From Enhydrobacter aerosaccus (GTDB lineage Bacteria; Pseudomonadota; Alphaproteobacteria; Reyranellales; Reyranellaceae): 64,000 nucleotides of DNA. The translations under genes and the position numbers were made by a program. The stretch lies in the NCBI GenBank assembly GCA_903839865.1, contig CAIMEE010000525.1:27503-91502 (forward strand), read 5' to 3'. The notes beneath the pieces were generated by a model. That model saw nothing but the letters and a program-made list of their open reading frames with translations, was not told where the DNA came from and searched no databases. Within the stretch, counting starts at the first letter, position 1. Every line of letters begins with the position of its first letter. This document shows, piece by piece, positions 59,035-64,000 of the stretch.

Positions 59035-59919
59035 CTAGGCGGCCTGCTCCAACGTCGAGGCGACGTCGCGCGTGGTGACGCGGCGCAGGTCGCGCACCTT
59101 GGTCGTGTCGAACGGGCGCGCGCGATGCATGGTGCAGCGATTGTCCCAGATCACGAGGTCGCCGCGGCGCCAAGTGTGGGCATGCACGAACGGCGGCTTC
59201 ACCGCATGCTCCATCAGCTCCATCAGCAGCAGGCGGCCGTCGGGGATCGGCATGCCCTCGATATGCGAGGCGTGCGCGGCGAGATAGAGCGTCTTGCGAT
59301 GCGAGCCCGGATGCGTGCGCACCAGCCGCTGCGGCACCGGCGGCAGGCTCGCCAGCTCCTCAGGCGTGTACCTGGTGACGTCGAGCTGGCCGCGCGAATG
59401 GAAGATCGAATGCATCGCCACCAGTCCCTCGAGACTCTTTTTCGTCGGTGCATCGAGCGCATCGTAGGCCGCGCGCATGTCCGCGAATTCCGTGTCGCCG
59501 CCTTCGTCGGGCACGACGTGCGCGTAGAGGATCGACAGCGCGCCCGGGATCGCGCGGAACGAGGCATCGGTATGCCATAGGCGATTGGCCAGCCAGTCGA
59601 GGCGGCGGCGCGCGTTTACGTCGAGCACCTTGCCGTCGCCGTCGAGGTTGGAGATGTCGGCGATCTCGGTGCGCTCGAGGCGATGCTTGATGCTCTGATG
59701 GCGCGCGCGCTGGGCCGAGGAATGGATCGGGCCGAAGTGTCCGGCGAACTCGATCTGCTGCGCATCGGTCAGTTTCTGATCGTGGAAGACCACGACCGCA
59801 TAGCGGTTGATCGCCTCCGCGATCGCGTCGCGATCCGCGGTCTTCAGCGGCTGCGCAAGGTCGATGCCGGTGATTTCGGCGACGAAGTCGGGTGTGGTTG
59901 GCGTGACTTTTATGCTCAT
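59035..59919 (-). CDS. TauD/TfdA family 2-oxoglutarate dioxygenase
   Basis: VTPTTPDFVAEITGIDLAQPL; LWHTDASFRAIPGALSILYAHVVPDEGGDTEFADMRAAYDAL. Confidence 0.93.
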   Translation of the reverse strand: MSIKVTPTTPDFVAEITGIDLAQPLKTADRDAIAEAINRYAVVVFHDQKLTDAQQIEFAGHFGPIHSSAQRARHQSIKHRLERTEIADISNLDGDGKVLDVNARRRLDWLANRLWHTDASFRAIPGALSILYAHVVPDEGGDTEFADMRAAYDALDAPTKKSLEGLVAMHSIFHSRGQLDVTRYTPEELASLPPVPQRLVRTHPGSHRKTLYLAAHASHIEGMPIPDGRLLLMELMEHAVKPPFVHAHTWRRGDLVIWDNRCTMHRARPFDTTKVRDLRRVTTRDVASTLEQAA

Positions 59920-59974
59920 GGCCGCCTCCTGCGGCTATAGTGGCCGCCTCCGCCATTTTCCCCCAGGAAACGCC

Positions 59975-60967
59975 ATGCCGCAAACATACAAGCTCGCCCT
60001 GCTCGACGATTATCAGAAGGTAGCCATGCGCATGGCGGACTGGGATCGCCTGAAGAAGCGCGGTGTCGAGATCACGGTGTTCAACGAAGCCTTCAAGTCG
60101 CTCGATGATGCAGCGCAACAACTGGCGCCGTTCGACATGCTGTGCCTGCTGCGCGAGCGCACGGCGTTTCCGCGCGCGCTGATCGAGAAGCTGCCCAACC
60201 TGAAATTCATGGTCCTGACCGGTGCGCGCGCCGCGAGCCTCGACGACAAGGCGGCGGCCGAGCGCGGCATCCCGATCTCGACCACGCCGGGCGGCGCCTC
60301 GAATGCGCCGACCGCGGAGCTGGGCTGGGCGCTGCTGATGATGTGCGCCCGCGATCTTGCCAAGGCCGAGAAGCTGGCGCGCGCCGGCAAGTGGCACGAC
60401 GGCATCGAGCAGATGGTGGTGCTGGAAGGCTCGCGCCTCGGAATCCTGGGTCTGGGCAAGCTCGGCAGCCGCGCCGCCGCCTATGGCAAGGCCTTCGGCA
60501 TGGACGTCGTGGCCTGGAGCCAGAACCTCACGCCCGAGAAGGCGGCTGCGGTGGGCGTGAAGTATGTGAGCAAGGACGAGCTCCTCGCGACCTCCGACTT
60601 CGTGTCGATACATCTCGCCCTGTCGGACCGCACGCGCGGCCTGATCGGCGCGGCCGATCTCGCCAAGATGAAGAAGACCGCGATCCTTGTGAACACCTCG
60701 CGCGGCCCGATCGTCGACGAGGCGGCCCTGATCGCGGCGCTGAAGAACCGCACCATCGCCCATGCCGGCCTCGACGTGTACGACAAGGAGCCGATGTCGG
60801 CCGACCATCCCTTCACCAAGCTCGGCAACGTCACATTGATCCCGCACCTGGGCTATGTCGTCGAGGACGCCTACCGTCACTTCTACAGCGGGGCGGTGAA
60901 GGACATCGAGGCCTGGCTCGACGGCAGCCCGATCAATGTCCTCAATCCCGATGCGCTGAAGAAATAG
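59975..60967 (+). CDS. D-2-hydroxyacid dehydrogenase family protein
   Basis: LGILGLGKLGSRAAAYGKAFGMDVVAWSQNL; LVNTSRGPIVDEAALIAAL. Confidence 0.93.
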   Translation: MPQTYKLALLDDYQKVAMRMADWDRLKKRGVEITVFNEAFKSLDDAAQQLAPFDMLCLLRERTAFPRALIEKLPNLKFMVLTGARAASLDDKAAAERGIPISTTPGGASNAPTAELGWALLMMCARDLAKAEKLARAGKWHDGIEQMVVLEGSRLGILGLGKLGSRAAAYGKAFGMDVVAWSQNLTPEKAAAVGVKYVSKDELLATSDFVSIHLALSDRTRGLIGAADLAKMKKTAILVNTSRGPIVDEAALIAALKNRTIAHAGLDVYDKEPMSADHPFTKLGNVTLIPHLGYVVEDAYRHFYSGAVKDIEAWLDGSPINVLNPDALKK

Positions 60968-61047
60968 TTTCCGGTGATGTCGATTTGGGGCGGGGCCCGA
61001 CGTCGATAGGGTGACGGGATAAGCCGTCATCATCTCAGGAGGTCGAC

Positions 61048-61428
61048 ATGACACAATATCTGCTGCTGCTGCACCAGGTCCCCAACTACAACGCCGATCT
61101 GCCGCGTGAGCAGATGATGGAGATGGTGAAGCGCTACTACACCTGGTCCGACACGATGCGCAAAAAGGGCAAGCTGGTGGGCGGCGAGAAGCTGGCGGCC
61201 GGCAACGTGCGCCATATCAAGACCGCAGGCGGCAAGCCGGTCGCGAGCGATGGCCCCTACGCCGAGGCCAAGGATGTGATCAGCGGCTACTTCATGATCG
61301 AGGCCAAAGACGAGGCCGAAGCCGAGGCGATCGCCAAGGAATGCCCACATCTGTGGAATGCCAGCAATTGGATCGAGCTGCGCCCGGTGGACACGATGGT
61401 CGTCGACCAGGCCAAGGCGTCCGGCTGA
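61048..61428 (+). CDS. YciI family protein
   Basis: MTQYLLLLHQVPNYNADLP..DGPYAEAKDVISGYFMIEAKDEAEAEAIAKECP. Confidence 0.92.
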   Translation: MTQYLLLLHQVPNYNADLPREQMMEMVKRYYTWSDTMRKKGKLVGGEKLAAGNVRHIKTAGGKPVASDGPYAEAKDVISGYFMIEAKDEAEAEAIAKECPHLWNASNWIELRPVDTMVVDQAKASG

Positions 61429-62648
61429 GCCCCGAAGTCCACGACCTCGTCGCCACGCTGGCGCGAGATTCCGCGAACCGTCTCGTCGCCGCCTTGGCGA
61501 GGCGGCTGGGCGCGGGGCGCATCGAGGTTGCCGAGGACGCCGTGCAGTACGCGCTGATGCGGGCGCTGTCGTTGTGGCCATTCAAGGGTACGCCCGACCG
61601 GCCGGAGGCATGGCTTGCCACCGTTGCGAAAAACCGGGCGCTCGATCTGCTGCGCAGCGAGGCGCGCACCGTCGGATTGACCGATGAGCACGTGCGGTTT
61701 GCGCCGGCGTCAACGGAGAGCGAAGGCCGCTTCGACCGCGAACTCAATGACGACGAGCTGGCGCTGCTGTTCGCCGTCTGTCATCCGGCTTTGTCACCCG
61801 AGACAAGAGTGACCTTCGCGCTCAAGACCGTATGTGGCCTCACCGTGCCGCAGATCGCGGCGGGACTCCTGAGCGAGCCCACGACCATCGCACAGCGGCT
61901 GGTGCGCGCGCGCAAGCAGCTCGAAGTCTCGAGTGTGGCGATCGAGACGCCGCCGCCGGACGCGCTGGCCGATCGCGCCGAAGCGGTGCGCACCGCGCTG
62001 TTCCTGATGTTCAACGAAGGCTACTCGGCCTCGTCGGGCGAGGCGCTGGTGCAGCCCGAATTCTGTGTTGAAGCCGTGCGCCTTTCTCGCGCCCTGGCGG
62101 CGCATCCCGTGACGCGTTCGCCGGCAAGTGACGCGCACGCGGCCCTGTTGGCGCTCACGGCGGCGCGCTTGCCGACGCGGGTTGGTCCCGACGGCGTCGC
62201 GCAACTGCTCGAAGACCAGCCGCGCGAGCAATGGGACCGTGGCCTGATCGCGCTGGGCCTCGACCATCTCGACCGGTCCGCGCGCGGCAAGGAACTGACC
62301 GTGTGGCACCTGCGCGCCGAGATCGCGGCATTGCACACCCTGGCGCCGAGCTCGGCGGAGACCGATTGGGCGCGCATCGTCGCGATCTACGACCAGCTGC
62401 GCGCGATCGATCCGTCGCCCGTCCTCGCACTGGCGCGTGCCGTGGCGCTGGGCCGCGCCCGCGGACCCGCCGAAGGCCTGGCGGCCTTGCCGGTGCCGAA
62501 CGGCAATCCCTATGGCCATGCCGCGACAGCGATCTTTCTGACCGAGTTGGGCCGCACCGACGAGGCGCGTGCGCACTACGAGAAAGCGCGCAATCTCGCG
62601 CGCACAGAGCCTGAGCGGCGGCTGCTGGAGCGGCGACTTAAGTTCTGA
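61425..62648 (+). CDS. ECF-type RNA polymerase sigma factor, YciI-associated type (start uncertain)
   Basis: AEDAVQYALMRALSLWPFKGTPDRPEAWLATVAKNRALDLLRSEAR; long C-terminal extension; track ORF opens at 61341. Confidence 0.85.
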   Translation: MSPEVHDLVATLARDSANRLVAALARRLGAGRIEVAEDAVQYALMRALSLWPFKGTPDRPEAWLATVAKNRALDLLRSEARTVGLTDEHVRFAPASTESEGRFDRELNDDELALLFAVCHPALSPETRVTFALKTVCGLTVPQIAAGLLSEPTTIAQRLVRARKQLEVSSVAIETPPPDALADRAEAVRTALFLMFNEGYSASSGEALVQPEFCVEAVRLSRALAAHPVTRSPASDAHAALLALTAARLPTRVGPDGVAQLLEDQPREQWDRGLIALGLDHLDRSARGKELTVWHLRAEIAALHTLAPSSAETDWARIVAIYDQLRAIDPSPVLALARAVALGRARGPAEGLAALPVPNGNPYGHAATAIFLTELGRTDEARAHYEKARNLARTEPERRLLERRLKF

Positions 62649-63888
62649 ACCTGAGCAGCAGGTGGTTCACGCCGTTCAGCTTCACGTAGAGATCCTCGAA
62701 CTGCGCATAAAAGTCTTCCCATTGCGGCAGGCCGCCCTGCGCACCCAGCGACGTGTAGATCTCCGCCACCGTCCGCCGTCCGTCGAATTGCGAGATGATG
62801 CGCGGCGCGAGAGCAGGCAGCTGCGCGCGCCACGGGAAGCCGTCGAGATTGGCGACGAGCGGCGCGCCGGGCTGCAGGCCGGCGGCGAGCTTGGCCGCAT
62901 CCATGTCGCGCAGCACGGGAATGGCCGAGGTATCTTCCGGCCGCGCCACCGTGTCGAAGCCCGCGCGCGTCGCGTAGAAGACATGCGTGCGGAGATTGCC
63001 CGAGAGTCGCTCGGCGAAGGCGGCGCGCTCGACCAGCGGCAGCGAGCTCGCCTGCCGCGCGATCACCGGATCGCTCATGTAGGTGGCGGGCTCGTAGCGC
63101 ACCGGCTCGAGGAAGGCCACGACCCGCAGGCCGGCGTCCGAGGCGAGCGTGCCGATCTCGGGCACCGTGTAGGCGCGGTCGATGCTGTGCAGCAGCAGGT
63201 CGTAGAGACCCGCGTCGCCGCCGGTCACGTGGTCGTTGAGATAGGGATTGCGGCGGAAGAGATTAGTGGTCGGCAGGAAGCGGATCAGGCGCTTGGCCAT
63301 GGCGATCCGGTCCTCGGTCGCCATCGACTTGGGCGCCAGGGTGCGCAGGATCTCCTGCAGCGGATAGACGCCGGTGCGGCCGTACTGGCCGTAGAGCATC
63401 ACGCCGATGCCGCCGTCGGGCTGCAGCACGCTCGCCAGCGCCTTCATGCCGGCCGATGGATCGGGCAGGTGGTGCAGCACGCCGGTGCAGTCGATGTAGT
63501 CGAACTGCCCGATATTCATAGTCGGCAGGTCGAGCAGCGAGCCGGTCAGAAACTGGATGTTGCGCAGGCCGCGGGCCTTGGCGCGGGCCTCGCAGATCTC
63601 GCGCGAAGCCGTGGACAGGTCGAGGTAGACGATCTCGCCGGGGCAGCGCCGGTCGGCCAGCTGCTGGGCCAGCATGATGCAGGCGTCGCCCGTGCCGCCG
63701 CCCGCGATCAGGGCGCGGAACGGCCGGGTGAAGTTGAGCCGGCCGGAAAAGAGGTAGTGGTTGATCTCGAGGATATGGCTGGGCGTGCCCGTGATCAGGC
63801 GGATTGCCTCGTCGCGCGGATCGCGCGAGGGGTAGGGCAATTCTTCATATTGGGCGCGAACGCCGTCCACGGGAGAGGAATCCGTCAT
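62638..63888 (-). CDS. Class I SAM-dependent methyltransferase
   Basis: RALIAGGGTGDACIMLAQQL; FDYIDCTGVLHHLPDPSAGMKALASVLQPDGGIGVMLYGQYGR. Confidence 0.92.
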   Translation of the reverse strand: MTDSSPVDGVRAQYEELPYPSRDPRDEAIRLITGTPSHILEINHYLFSGRLNFTRPFRALIAGGGTGDACIMLAQQLADRRCPGEIVYLDLSTASREICEARAKARGLRNIQFLTGSLLDLPTMNIGQFDYIDCTGVLHHLPDPSAGMKALASVLQPDGGIGVMLYGQYGRTGVYPLQEILRTLAPKSMATEDRIAMAKRLIRFLPTTNLFRRNPYLNDHVTGGDAGLYDLLLHSIDRAYTVPEIGTLASDAGLRVVAFLEPVRYEPATYMSDPVIARQASSLPLVERAAFAERLSGNLRTHVFYATRAGFDTVARPEDTSAIPVLRDMDAAKLAAGLQPGAPLVANLDGFPWRAQLPALAPRIISQFDGRRTVAEIYTSLGAQGGLPQWEDFYAQFEDLYVKLNGVNHLLLRFRT

Positions 63889-63923
63889 TCTGGCCAAGGT
63901 TCATGCTACAAATCCCCCGATCA

Positions 63924-64000
63924 TGAAAGGCTATTTCGGCATCGGCGTGATGGGCGTCAGCAAGGCGATGAATGTCGGGACCCTGTTCCGTACCGCCCAC
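63924..64000 (+). CDS. TrmH/SpoU family RNA methyltransferase, 5' end only
   Basis: MKGYFGIGVMGVSKAMNVGTLFRTAH runs off the window. Confidence 0.75.

Overview
GC-rich chromosomal window, probably alphaproteobacterial (inferred from gene content and repeat style; not proven). It holds about 73 supportable coding regions and two tRNAs (Ala-CGC on minus, Gly-GCC on plus). No rRNA, CRISPR array, transposase or complete prophage was recognised. Most of the window is metabolism and transport: three orphan Bug/TctC solute-binding proteins, a dpp-type peptide ABC transporter followed by hydantoinase/oxoprolinase A and B, a pot-type ABC transporter, a thioesterase/dehydrogenase/acyl-CoA ligase cluster, LemA/TPM genes, folD, rfbA, a GTP cyclohydrolase II-like gene and several Fe-dependent oxygenases. 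Parts most worth a second look: (1) a 40-nt palindromic repeat, four copies within 3.1 kb, bracketing a two-gene RepA-like ATPase module; (2) a ~65-nt element in three copies that can be read as a shared upstream region of accessory ORFs or, on the other strand, as a 19-24 aa peptide ending in -YGRYWS, one copy lying as a possible attenuating leader before a TctC gene; (3) a small lower-GC cassette at 41.5-42.8 kb in which one gene needs a -1 shift at a classic A_AAA_AAA slippery site and a neighbouring gene carries a +1 nt lesion; (4) an operon pairing a Tat-signal isoaspartyl-methyltransferase-like protein with a membrane-embedded spermidine-synthase-like protein; (5) duplicated diiron oxygenase-like genes flanking a ferredoxin-type reductase. 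All functional names come from reading the protein sequences by eye; no database search was run.
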